NCBI GenBank assembly: GCA_964293155.1
Contig: CAXYYA010000080.1
Location: forward strand, 1-7,824
Direction of reading: 5' to 3'
DNA: 7,824 nucleotides
Source of the DNA: JAQVEB01 sp028698105
GTDB taxonomy: Bacteria > Bacteroidota > Bacteroidia > Bacteroidales > Dysgonomonadaceae
Positions 1 to 6,554 of the stretch are shown here, one piece after another. The position numbers and the translations under genes are program-made. The notes beneath the pieces are model-generated. The model was not told where the DNA came from. It searched no databases and saw only the letters and a list, made by a program, of their open reading frames with translations. The number at the start of each line of letters is the position of its first letter. Positions within the stretch are counted from its first letter, which is position 1.

Positions 1-78
1 TTCTTCACCGGGGACACATCCTTCTATCCTGCGCACATGATCTTCGCTAAGGCTCGCACAGCCCACATACGATTTCAT
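1..78 (-). CDS. Possible 5' end of an unidentified gene running off the left edge
   Basis: An open minus-strand frame begins with ATG at 78 and reaches the window edge without a stop, giving 26 residues that start MKSYVGCASLSEDHVRRIEG and end CVPGEE. The composition is protein-like and the position, divergent from the topoisomerase gene, fits a gene start. I do not recognise the family and assign no function. A plus-strand frame is also open over 1-114 and ends in TGA at 112-114; it could instead be the tail of a gene entering from the left. Twenty-six codons are too few to decide between them, so this is tentative. Confidence 0.35.
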   Translation of the reverse strand, partial: MKSYVGCASLSEDHVRRIEGCVPGEE

Positions 79-110
79 CCGGGAAGAATACCGCAAGTTA
101 ATGATTACGA

Positions 111-140
111 TTGAATTATCAAAACAAAAGCGTATATTTC
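111..140 (+). promoter_or_regulatory. Putative promoter for the type IB topoisomerase
   Basis: TTG at 111-113 is followed by exactly 19 bases and then TATATTTC at 133-140. This matches the Bacteroidota primary sigma-factor pattern TTG-N19-TAnnTTTG except for the last base (C for G). Transcription would start near 147, leaving a leader of about 85 nt before the ATG at 232. The match is by eye, and A/T-rich sequence produces such matches by chance. Confidence 0.4.
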
Positions 141-231
141 TGCAGGCAAAATTCAAACTTTTTTTCGAAACGAACCAACGCATGGCGCCAACTGTTTTAT
201 TAATGCACGTAATCTCAAAATAAATATCGTT

Positions 232-1335
232 ATGCAGCAAACGGATCCGGTGGAAGATATTATCCAAAAAATGTCGCCTAAAAAAATAGCGCGGATCATC
301 AACGATCCCGTAAAAACCGCTAAAGCGGTTCATCTGGTGTATGTAACCGATACCCGCACGCAAGGGATCAGCCGGAAACGGAGAGGCAAGAAGTTCCGGT
401 ATTTTCTGGAGGATACCGAAGTTAAGGACAAAGAAGTGCTGGAACGGATCAGAAAACTCGTGATCCCGCCGGCATGGGAAGACGTATGGATTTGTGCGCT
501 GGAAAACGGGCACCTGCAGGTGACCGGCATAGATGCGAAAAAACGCAAGCAATACCGCTATCACCCCGCATGGGTGGCGCTCCGGAATCACAGCAAATAC
601 TACCGGATGATTCAATTTGCAAATGCCTTGCCGCAGATAAGGCTACAGGTTGAAAAAGACCTCGCAAAAAAAGGCCTTCCGCAGGAAAAAGTACTCGCCA
701 CGGTGATCAGCCTCATGGAGCGAACCAACATCAGGGTGGGAAACAACATTTACGAAAAACTGTATGGTTCGTTTGGCCTCACTACGCTTAAAGATAAGCA
801 CATTAACGTGAAAGGAAGCACCATCCGGTTCTCGTTCAAAGGAAAAAAAGGCGTACATCACGATATCGATCTTAAAAATTCCAAGCTTGCGCGCACGGTG
901 CAGCGTTGCAAAGAGATCCCCGGCAAGGAGCTGTTTCAGTATTACGATGAAGATGGCAAACGACAACCCATCGACTCAGGAATGGTGAACGATTATATTC
1001 GTGAGATCAGCGGTGCCGATTTCACCGCCAAGGATTTTCGCACATGGGCGGGAACGGTGAACGCTTTTCTGGCACTCAAAGAGTTAGGTGGTGCGAAAAC
1101 ACAAACGGAGAAAAAGAAAAAGGTCGTGGAAGCACTCGATAAGGTGGCTGAACGTCTTGGAAACACCCGCGCCGTGTGTAAAAAGTATTATGTTCATCCG
1201 CTAATCATCAGTCTGTACGAAAGCGATTCGCTAAACGATTATTACGAACAACTGGACAAAATAGAACAAAACGACAACCGAACCGATCTAACCAAAGAGG
1301 AAAAGATCATCCTATCCATTCTGGAAAAAGGTTAA
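232..1335 (+). CDS. Type IB DNA topoisomerase (poxvirus/bacterial family)
   Basis: This 367-residue cytoplasmic enzyme relaxes positive and negative supercoils by nicking one strand through a 3'-phosphotyrosyl link, without ATP. The N-terminal domain is marked by IPPAWEDVWIC (78-88) and GIDAKKRKQYRYHPAW (99-114). The catalytic domain carries RTNIRVGN (164-171), GSFGLTTL (179-186), the K-rich hairpin SFKGKKG (201-207), KDFRTWAGT (267-275) and CKKYYVHP (316-323). Likely active residues are R168, K205, R270, N311 and Y320. Their spacing (37, 65, 41, 9) equals that of the Deinococcus radiodurans enzyme as I recall it (R137, K174, R239, N280, Y289), including Asn in place of the poxvirus His. The first 35 or so residues extend beyond the minimal family start. 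Met14 is an alternative start, and no Shine-Dalgarno decides between them. The gene appears monocistronic, with a terminator 31 bp past the stop. Confidence 0.96.
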   Translation: MQQTDPVEDIIQKMSPKKIARIINDPVKTAKAVHLVYVTDTRTQGISRKRRGKKFRYFLEDTEVKDKEVLERIRKLVIPPAWEDVWICALENGHLQVTGIDAKKRKQYRYHPAWVALRNHSKYYRMIQFANALPQIRLQVEKDLAKKGLPQEKVLATVISLMERTNIRVGNNIYEKLYGSFGLTTLKDKHINVKGSTIRFSFKGKKGVHHDIDLKNSKLARTVQRCKEIPGKELFQYYDEDGKRQPIDSGMVNDYIREISGADFTAKDFRTWAGTVNAFLALKELGGAKTQTEKKKKVVEALDKVAERLGNTRAVCKKYYVHPLIISLYESDSLNDYYEQLDKIEQNDNRTDLTKEEKIILSILEKG

Positions 1336-1366
1336 CGAACTGAATTACAAAATAGTTTTTATCAAA

Positions 1367-1412
1367 AACATTCGCCGATAATCTATCTGCGAATGTTAAA
1401 TTTGTTTTTTTT
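1367..1412 (+). terminator. Intrinsic terminator of the topoisomerase gene
   Basis: A perfect 9-bp stem (AACATTCGC at 1367-1375 with GCGAATGTT at 1389-1397) encloses a 13-nt loop. It is followed by AAATTTG and an eight-T run at 1405-1412. It lies 31 bp after the topoisomerase stop codon in the correct orientation. Confidence 0.8.
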
Positions 1413-1445
1413 GCACCACTATCCGTGCTAAAAACTATAACTTTG
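1411..1445 (+). promoter_or_regulatory. Consensus Bacteroidota promoter-like motif with no sense gene downstream
   Basis: TAACTTTG at 1438-1445, followed by CA, matches the -7 element TAnnTTTG exactly. A TTG at 1411-1413 lies 24 bases upstream, slightly longer than the usual 17-23 spacing. It points rightwards, yet the next gene (1572-1685) is on the other strand, so a transcript from about 1452 would be antisense to it. The hexamer-scale match alone is weak evidence. Confidence 0.35.
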
Positions 1446-1493
1446 CATTTCAGTAATCCGTTTTTTTCTCGAGTCCATAATTGAAAATCTGGA

Positions 1494-1527
1494 TTAAAAA
1501 ACGGGGAGCGTTTATCGTTACCCGTTT
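1494..1527 (-). terminator. Putative terminator of the small basic-protein gene
   Basis: Read on the minus strand, AAACGGG (1527-1521) pairs with CCCGTTT (1505-1499) as a 7-bp stem around a 15-nt loop. The stem runs into a T tract giving six Ts in all (1501-1496). It begins 45 bp after the stop of the 37-codon gene at 1572, as expected for its terminator. Confidence 0.6.
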
Positions 1528-1571
1528 CGATGTTTAACAGTAGAGTTTATGTCAGGATACTGTATCCCGGC

Positions 1572-1685
1572 TTACTTCTTAGAAGCGGATTTTTTATCTG
1601 CAGCTTTTTTCGGAGCAGCTTTTGCTGTTTCCTTCTTTGCAGCAGGTTTAGTATCCGATTTTTTTTCGGTAGTTGTCTTTGCCAT
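1572..1685 (-). CDS. Small Lys/Ala-rich basic protein, histone H1-tail-like
   Basis: A 37-residue protein starts MAKTTTEKKSDTKPAAKKET and ends in SASKK. By count it has 13 Lys and 9 Ala, only 4 acidic residues, and repeated AAKK/APKKAA units with no hydrophobic core. Such low-complexity Lys/Ala/Pro sequences resemble eukaryotic histone H1 tails, chlamydial Hc1-type proteins and short basic proteins common in Bacteroidota. Binding DNA or RNA non-specifically is therefore the reasonable inference, but the sequence does not prove it. The ATG at 1685 is preceded by A/T-rich sequence containing a small palindrome, with no Shine-Dalgarno. A terminator-like hairpin follows the stop. It is convergent with the topoisomerase gene. 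The plus-strand frame over the same bases gives an unlikely Phe/Ser/Cys-rich peptide, which supports the minus-strand reading. Confidence 0.8.
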   Translation of the reverse strand: MAKTTTEKKSDTKPAAKKETAKAAPKKAADKKSASKK

Positions 1686-1688
1686 AAT

Positions 1689-1720
1689 CTAATTAAATTA
1701 GTTGATCCGAGTAATTTCGG
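1689..1720 (-). promoter_or_regulatory. Small inverted repeats in the leader of the basic-protein gene
   Basis: Two short inverted repeats lie just before the ATG at 1685: CTAAT/ATTAG with a 3-nt loop (1689-1701) and CCGA/TCGG with a 6-nt loop (1707-1720). The nearer one sits 4 nt from the start codon, where folding or a bound protein could affect initiation. Stems this short arise often by chance, so a regulatory role is only a suggestion. No clear -33/-7 promoter pair was found upstream; TAATTTTT near 1780 is the nearest approximation. Confidence 0.2.
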
Positions 1721-1900
1721 GTCGCTAATATAACCGTACAGATTTCTTTTTTGTTCTGCTAAATTCTTCGCTCCAATTAAAAATTATATTTAATTAACGC
1801 GCGAAAAATATCAGCTCCATTAACCTGAGCGCAAGCGACTTAACAAGAAAATCACAACGTATTGTTTGATAATATTTTAAACCATAGAATGATTTTGCGA

Positions 1901-2761
1901 TTATGCGTTGACGATTTCTCCACCGTTGGGATGCAGACATTGTCCGGTCATATAGCTGGAGTCATCTGAAGCGAGGAATAAGTATGAAGGAGCAACCTCA
2001 TTGGGCTGTCCTGCCCTGCCCATCGGAACGTCTGTGCCAAATTTCGATATCTTTTCTTTATCGTATGTCGATGCAACGAGCGGAGTCCATATCGGCCCCG
2101 GAGCTACAGCATTCACGCGAATCTTTTTATCCACCAGATTCTGCGCTAAACTGCGTGTAAAACCCATAATAGCACCTTTCGTTGCTGAGTAGTCGATAAG
2201 TTTCGCGCTGCCTCTGAACGCAGTTACGGAACTGGTGTTGATTATAACACTTCCTTCCTTCATATACGGCATAGCGTACTTGGTTACCCAAAAATAGGAG
2301 AAAACATTCGTATAGAAGGATCTTTCTAATTGCTCCGTTGAAATGCCTTCAAGGGTTTCAGCTTCCCAGTGCAGCGCCGCGTTGTTAACGAGTATGTCCA
2401 GTTTTCCTAACTTATCAATGGTTTGCTGTACCGCTTTCTTGCAGTTGTTTTCTTTCGAAAGATCGCCTTTAATAAGCAAGCATTGTTGTCCGCGGTTTTC
2501 AATTTCTTTCTTCGTTGCTTTGGCGTCTTCTGCTTCACTCAGGTAAGCAATAGCCACATCGGCGCCGTGTTCGGCGAAGAGTATCGCGGTTGCTTTGCCT
2601 ATACCACTGTCCCCTCCCGTGATGAGCGCTACCTTGCCTTCGAGTTTTCTTTCCTGCTTTAAAGGCTCCGAATCAGGCATGGGCTTCATATCCAGTTCTT
2701 TTCCCGGCCTTCTTTGCGATTGCTGTGGCCGTACTTTCTTCAGGTCTTTTTGATCTTGCAT
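1901..2761 (-). CDS. SDR-family NAD(P)-dependent oxidoreductase (general stress YdaD/YghA type)
   Basis: A 286-residue cytoplasmic short-chain dehydrogenase. The Rossmann core contains the cofactor motif TGGDSGIG (48-55), the structural NNAA (126-129), and catalytic Ser178, Tyr191 and Lys195 (YSATK). PGPIWTP follows at 221-227, and the family end is GQCLHPNGGEIVNA. A charged 40-residue N-terminal extension (KKVRPQQSQRRPGKE, then a region ending KLEGK) before the core is typical of the subfamily that includes Bacillus subtilis general stress protein 39 (YdaD) and Escherichia coli YghA. It is not a signal peptide. The substrate cannot be read from the sequence; automated labels such as glucose 1-dehydrogenase are not supported. 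The gene lies 154 bp downstream of the catalase locus on the same strand but is separated from it by a terminator, so it is probably transcribed on its own. Start chosen as the first ATG; upstream is A/T-only sequence. Confidence 0.93.
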   Translation of the reverse strand: MQDQKDLKKVRPQQSQRRPGKELDMKPMPDSEPLKQERKLEGKVALITGGDSGIGKATAILFAEHGADVAIAYLSEAEDAKATKKEIENRGQQCLLIKGDLSKENNCKKAVQQTIDKLGKLDILVNNAALHWEAETLEGISTEQLERSFYTNVFSYFWVTKYAMPYMKEGSVIINTSSVTAFRGSAKLIDYSATKGAIMGFTRSLAQNLVDKKIRVNAVAPGPIWTPLVASTYDKEKISKFGTDVPMGRAGQPNEVAPSYLFLASDDSSYMTGQCLHPNGGEIVNA

Positions 2762-2808
2762 ATTCTTATATTTTATAATATTTAAATTTATGAGTATGAA
2801 TAAATCCG

Positions 2809-2856
2809 ACTTTTAAAAAGACGGGAGAAAGTTACATAGTATAAACTCTCTCCCGT
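2809..2856 (-). terminator. Intrinsic terminator of the catalase gene
   Basis: On the minus strand ACGGGAGA (2856-2849) pairs with TCTCCCGT (2828-2821). After one mismatch, AGTT pairs with AACT, leaving a 10-nt loop. The stem is followed by CTTTTTAAAAGT. It lies 60 bp past the catalase stop codon and before the SDR gene. Confidence 0.75.
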
Positions 2857-2915
2857 ACTTCAAACACATCATATTAACTTATGAAACGGTTATTTTTCCT
2901 GTTAACCAGAGGCTT

Positions 2916-4412
2916 TTATCTGTTCCAGAATCTGCCTTCTTTTGCAGCCTTGATGAAATCTTCGGGAGAACCATCTTCCACGATACCTTCTTTGGTGGTC
3001 ATGTCATCGCCGAGCACTTTTTTCACGTAATCAACTGCTGCGCCGTTTGCGGCCATCGGTTTGAAGTGTTGATACGTATCTCTTACGAATTCCTTGTATG
3101 TAGCATCGGATTTCATCGTTTTGAACATTTTATCTGATCCGTCGGGAATAACCATCGCATCGAACAAAACACTCGCCGTCGTCAAAACCGTATCATCAAC
3201 TCCGATCTCTTTGCCCTTTTTATCTTTGATGGTTCCGAAATGCGATGCAACGACTTTCACCATAGCGCCTTCCTTATCCAGTGCTTTTTTGAGCGCGTTA
3301 ACCTGGCTGCCGTCAACACCTTCGTCGCATAATATGGCGATCTTGCGTGTACGGATGGAGTCCTTCTTATCGTTCCTGAGAATACTCAATGCCGGAGAGT
3401 CCTCTAATTCAGGTTTTTTGAAAACAGTTTCATATTCCTCCGGTTTCGCATCGGGATTGTGTTGCATGTTTTCCGGTTTTCCATCGGGAACTTCCAGACC
3501 AAGTTTATCAGCTACGGTCTTTGCGAGATCTTTGTCCACCTGATTGATCATCTTCAGAACATTACGTCTGATCTCCACACGTTTCACCTTACCTAGTTCA
3601 AAACTGAATGCGTCAGCAATATGTCTTTGTTCAACCTCGTTTTGGCTGTTGTAGAAAAGGATTGCTTGCGAATAGTGATCGAGGAAACTTTTGCTCCTTG
3701 CACGTACTTTATGTGCATCGATCCGTTCGTGATAACTTGTGAATCCGCCGTCCTCTTTCGACGATTGCAGCGGACTGTTATCACTAATGGTATTTGGATG
3801 ATAGTTTGTTTCATCCACATCAATTGCCATCCGGTGCATACCATCGCGTTGATTATTCACAACGGGAACAATGGGACGGTTAATGGGTATCTCGTGGAAA
3901 TTGGGCCCACCCAATCGGGATATCTGTGTATCGGTGTATGAGAACAGGCGTCCCTGCAACAGCGGATCATTCGTGAAATCGATACCGGGAACAACGTGAC
4001 CGGGGTGAAACGCAATTTGCTCTGTCTCGTTGAAGAACTTGTCCGGGTTGCGGTTCAGTGTTACCCTTCCTACGATTTGCACGGGTACCAGTTCTTCGGG
4101 AATAAGTTTGGTCGGATCTAGGAGATCGAAATCAAATTTGAATTCGTCTTCTTCAGGAACGATCTGTACGCCAAAATCCCATTCGGGATAATCCCCTGCC
4201 TGAATGGCATCCCAAAGGTCTCTTCGATGGAAATCGCCATCCTTACCGGATATTTTCTGATTTTCATCCCACACAAGTGAGTGAACACCGTAAGTGGGTT
4301 TGAAATGAAATTTCACAAAAAACGATTCGTCTTTATCGTTCACGAAGCGGTATGTGTGTGTTCCAAAGCCTTCAACCATACGTAAACTGCGCGGGATGCA
4401 ACGGTCGCTCAT
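2916..4412 (-). CDS. katE: Catalase C-terminal part: haem-ligand half plus DJ-1/PfpI-like domain
   Basis: This 498-codon frame begins at an ATG that is the conserved Met of the family motif MSDRCIPRSLRMVEGFG, so it is an internal methionine of the intact enzyme and probably not a natural start. It contains the haem-proximal motif RLFSYTDTQISRLGG (155-169, ligand Tyr159), FHPGH (135-139, with the His that pairs with the Tyr in HPII), and GMHRM (191-195). After the catalase-related helical region, a flavodoxin-like DJ-1/PfpI domain starts near RKIAILCDEGVDG (356-368) and runs to the end. At the nucleophile elbow it reads PMAANGAA, without the Cys of active family members, as in HPII. Alone it lacks the distal His and Asn and should be inactive. 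Confidence 0.85.
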   Translation of the reverse strand: MSDRCIPRSLRMVEGFGTHTYRFVNDKDESFFVKFHFKPTYGVHSLVWDENQKISGKDGDFHRRDLWDAIQAGDYPEWDFGVQIVPEEDEFKFDFDLLDPTKLIPEELVPVQIVGRVTLNRNPDKFFNETEQIAFHPGHVVPGIDFTNDPLLQGRLFSYTDTQISRLGGPNFHEIPINRPIVPVVNNQRDGMHRMAIDVDETNYHPNTISDNSPLQSSKEDGGFTSYHERIDAHKVRARSKSFLDHYSQAILFYNSQNEVEQRHIADAFSFELGKVKRVEIRRNVLKMINQVDKDLAKTVADKLGLEVPDGKPENMQHNPDAKPEEYETVFKKPELEDSPALSILRNDKKDSIRTRKIAILCDEGVDGSQVNALKKALDKEGAMVKVVASHFGTIKDKKGKEIGVDDTVLTTASVLFDAMVIPDGSDKMFKTMKSDATYKEFVRDTYQHFKPMAANGAAVDYVKKVLGDDMTTKEGIVEDGSPEDFIKAAKEGRFWNR

Positions 4413-5182
4413 GAGCCAGAAAATAGCGTGAAAGGTTTCGGGTGATGTTGAAACAAATCCCAGAATGTATCGTGAGCGGAAGCTGCCTGCGGAATCTCGT
4501 TGCGCGGTTCCGGTTTCACCGCATGGATAAAATCGGGGAATTTAATCGCATCATGAATAAAAAACGGTGCAATATTATTACCCACCAGATCATAATTTCC
4601 TTCTTCTGTGTAAAATTTCACTGCAAATCCCCGCACATCGCGCGTCATGTCAGTAGAACCACGACCTCCCTGAACGGTTGAAATACGCATGAAAACAGGC
4701 GTTTCCTTTCCTTCTTCCGACAGAAATTTTGCTTTTGTAAACTGCGGTATCGGGTTCGTTACTTTAAAAATGCCATGCGCTCCGGAACCACGTGCATGAA
4801 CGATTCTTTCGGGAATGCGTTCGTGATCGAAATGCGTGATCTTCTCGCGCATAATAAAATCTTCAAGCAATGAAGGACCGCGTTCACCGGCTTTCAGTGT
4901 GTTACTGTCGTCATTGATCTTAAGTCCCTGATTCGTAGTCATAGGTTGTCCGTAACCACCCACTTTATTCACAGCTAAATCCTTCTGCTTAGCGTTTTCG
5001 GGCGTTGAAGGCCGTGTTTCCTGCGACACCTTTTTATCAGCCTCGCTCATTTCCACGTTACTCGGGTCTTTTAATTCGATTTTGGAAACTTTTGCGGGTT
5101 CGGATCCTTTTCCGGGGATCGCAGGATTCTTCTTTTGAGAACTGCTTTTTGTTTGTTTCTCGTTTTTGTCTTTTTGATTCAT
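4409..5182 (-). CDS. katE: Catalase N-terminal part, truncated by frameshift
   Basis: This 257-codon frame holds the start of the catalase. A charged, Lys-rich arm of about 70 residues, typical of large-subunit catalases, leads into GERGPSLLEDFIMREKITHF, then FDHERIPERIVHARG (118-132, distal His129), MRISTVQGGRGSTD (165-178) and DLVGNNIAPFFIHDAIKFPD (198-217, distal Asn202). After HDTFWD the sequence leaves the family pattern for 15 residues (LFQHH to LFSGS) and stops. The TGA overlaps the ATG of the downstream frame (ATGA, 4412-4409). No secretion signal is seen; the protein should be cytoplasmic. The ATG at 5182 is preceded by A/T-rich sequence without a Shine-Dalgarno. The 147-bp spacer to the divergent flavoenzyme gene gave no convincing promoter match in either direction. 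Confidence 0.85.
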   Translation of the reverse strand: MNQKDKNEKQTKSSSQKKNPAIPGKGSEPAKVSKIELKDPSNVEMSEADKKVSQETRPSTPENAKQKDLAVNKVGGYGQPMTTNQGLKINDDSNTLKAGERGPSLLEDFIMREKITHFDHERIPERIVHARGSGAHGIFKVTNPIPQFTKAKFLSEEGKETPVFMRISTVQGGRGSTDMTRDVRGFAVKFYTEEGNYDLVGNNIAPFFIHDAIKFPDFIHAVKPEPRNEIPQAASAHDTFWDLFQHHPKPFTLFSGS

Positions 5183-5329
5183 GGAGTTCTAATGTTTAAA
5201 ATAAATATTGATGAGTATTGTTTGAAAGAGTATGCCTCTCATTAATGCGATGTAAGATATATATAAAACAAAACCGTTATAGTAATTGTTCTATCTATGT
5301 ACTATATATCATTAATAATAACATAATTT

Positions 5330-6535
5330 ATGAAACTACGATCTCCTGAATCTTTCTGGCTGCTGAAGAACGGTATAATGAATAGTTATCCTTCGTTGCA
5401 AAAAGACCTATCCTGCGATATTGTCGTGTTGGGTTCCGGCATCACCGGCGCACTGATCAGCCACACGCTGCACAACGCCGGTTTCAACACTGTACTTATC
5501 GATAAGCGCGATGTGGGCACAGGCAGCACATCGGCCACTACGTCGATGTTGCAGTACGAAATTGATACGCCGTTAGTTGATCTTGCCGGAATGATCGGCG
5601 AAGCCGAAGCGGTTGAATGTTATCGGGAAGGTATAAAGTCGATCGACATTTTGCACAAACTGATAAAGAAGGAAAATATCGATTGCGGTTTTGAGTTGAA
5701 AAAATCGCTGCAGGTGGCGCACTCCGAAAAGGCGGTAGAGAAACTGGAACGTGAATACGAGCTTCGTAAACGTTACGGTTTTGATGTGGAATGGCTCACG
5801 TCAAAAGAGATCGAGAGAAAATACAAGATGAAATCGCAGCCGGGTATCCTGTCGGCAAACGGAGCTTCCATCGACGCATTCCAATTTGCGCATGGTTTGA
5901 TCAACAAAAACTGGAAGCGCGGCATGCCGGTTTATGATCAAACGGAAATAAAAAAGATAAACTACGGTAAAAATAAAGTTGAGATTCAAACGAAGATGGG
6001 CTTCACGGTAACCTGTAAGAAAATCGTTTTCTGTACCGGTTTTGAGACTCTGTCAATGTTCAAAAAGAAATATGCCGATATCGTCACGACTTTCGCAACC
6101 GTAAGCGAACAAAACATCAATCTATATCCCGTATTAAAAGACGTTCTGATCTGGGATACGGATAATCCGTATATTTACATGCGTACAACGGATGACAAGC
6201 GTTTGTTGGTGGGTGGCGAAGACATCAAATATAAATACAACGCGCTCACGGATAAACTGAAAGACAGCAAAGCCGAAACGTTAATCGATAAACTTTACAA
6301 GCTTTTCCCGTCAATACAGTTTCTGCAGGATTACAATTGGGCGGGAGCTTTCGGTGTCACCAAAGACGGACTTCCCTATATCGGGGAGCATCCCGATTTT
6401 AAAAATGCGGTGTTTGTGCTGGGTCTGGGCGGAAACGGCATCACGTTTTCGGTTCAAGGCATGCACCTGGTGCTGAAAATACTGGCGAAGCAGGACGATC
6501 CGCTGCTGCATTATTATCGTTTCGACCGGTTTTAG
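5330..6535 (+). CDS. FAD-dependent oxidoreductase of the DAO family
   Basis: A 401-residue flavoprotein. An N-terminal Rossmann motif DIVVLGSGITGALISHTLHN (30-49; GSGITG at 35-40) leads to the ribose-binding acid at the end of the second strand (VLIDKRD, Asp58) and GTGSTSATTSMLQ (63-75), the stretch after the dinucleotide fold in glycine-oxidase/DadA/PuuB-like enzymes. The C-terminal FAD contact is AGAFGVTKDGLPYIGEHP (338-355 region) with LGLGGNGITFS (364-374). The family oxidises secondary or primary amines of small amino acids and polyamines; which substrate applies here cannot be told. The C-terminal Rieske domain found in some relatives is absent. There is no signal peptide. Met17 is a possible alternative start, but the first ATG is kept because PESFWLLKNG is usual in this group. 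Divergent from the catalase and convergent, with a 19-bp gap, to the next gene; no clear terminator lies in that gap. Confidence 0.93.
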   Translation: MKLRSPESFWLLKNGIMNSYPSLQKDLSCDIVVLGSGITGALISHTLHNAGFNTVLIDKRDVGTGSTSATTSMLQYEIDTPLVDLAGMIGEAEAVECYREGIKSIDILHKLIKKENIDCGFELKKSLQVAHSEKAVEKLEREYELRKRYGFDVEWLTSKEIERKYKMKSQPGILSANGASIDAFQFAHGLINKNWKRGMPVYDQTEIKKINYGKNKVEIQTKMGFTVTCKKIVFCTGFETLSMFKKKYADIVTTFATVSEQNINLYPVLKDVLIWDTDNPYIYMRTTDDKRLLVGGEDIKYKYNALTDKLKDSKAETLIDKLYKLFPSIQFLQDYNWAGAFGVTKDGLPYIGEHPDFKNAVFVLGLGGNGITFSVQGMHLVLKILAKQDDPLLHYYRFDRF

Positions 6536-6554
6536 GCGAAAGCGGTTCAGTTTT

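Larger units (their letters stand above)
2916..5182 (-). pseudogene. katE: Large-subunit catalase (HPII/KatE type), whole locus interrupted by one frameshift
   Basis: The two frames below join into one clade-2 catalase, a haem enzyme that splits hydrogen peroxide into water and oxygen. Adding one T to the T-run at 4455-4457 (coding strand GATTTG to GATTTTG) turns WDLFQHH into WDFVSTSPETFHAIFWLMSD, the expected family sequence. The restored protein is 755 residues, against 753 for E. coli HPII. All key haem residues then fall one residue later than in HPII: distal His129 and Asn202, proximal Tyr416, and His393, the counterpart of the His that is cross-linked to the haem Tyr in HPII. No other lesion is visible, and both halves keep good conservation. 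This implies a very recent mutation or a sequencing error in a short homopolymer. No canonical X-XXY-YYZ slippery heptamer is present, so programmed frameshifting is not supported. Confidence 0.85.

Noticed and set aside
643..966. 107-codon minus-strand frame inside the topoisomerase gene
   Set aside because: It overlaps the conserved catalytic region of TopIB and resembles no protein I know.
1530..1733. 67-codon plus-strand frame starting MFNSRVYVRILY
   Set aside because: It is the reverse reading of the Lys/Ala-rich gene at 1572-1685; its Phe/Ser/Cys-rich composition is what lysine and alanine codons give when read backwards.
1800..1900. Terminator downstream of the SDR gene
   Set aside because: Apparent repeats such as TTAAC around 1819 and 1840 are direct, not inverted, and the CGC/GCG stem is too short.
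3094..3543. 149-codon plus-strand frame opposite the catalase C-terminal part
   Set aside because: The minus strand here encodes well-conserved catalase and DJ-1-like domain sequence; the plus frame shows no recognisable motif.
4440..4470. Programmed -1 frameshifting as the reason for the split catalase
   Set aside because: A -1 shift at GATTTG would restore the frame, but no canonical slippery heptamer or strong downstream stem was seen, and catalases are not known to use recoding.
5183..5329. Bidirectional promoter between catalase and the flavoenzyme
   Set aside because: The spacer must contain promoters, but no TTG-N17-23-TAnnTTTG pair fits well in either direction, so none is annotated.
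6536..6554. Terminator between the convergent flavoenzyme and DUF5661-like genes
   Set aside because: GCGAAAGC forms only a two-pair stem and the nearby T-run is not placed after a stable hairpin.
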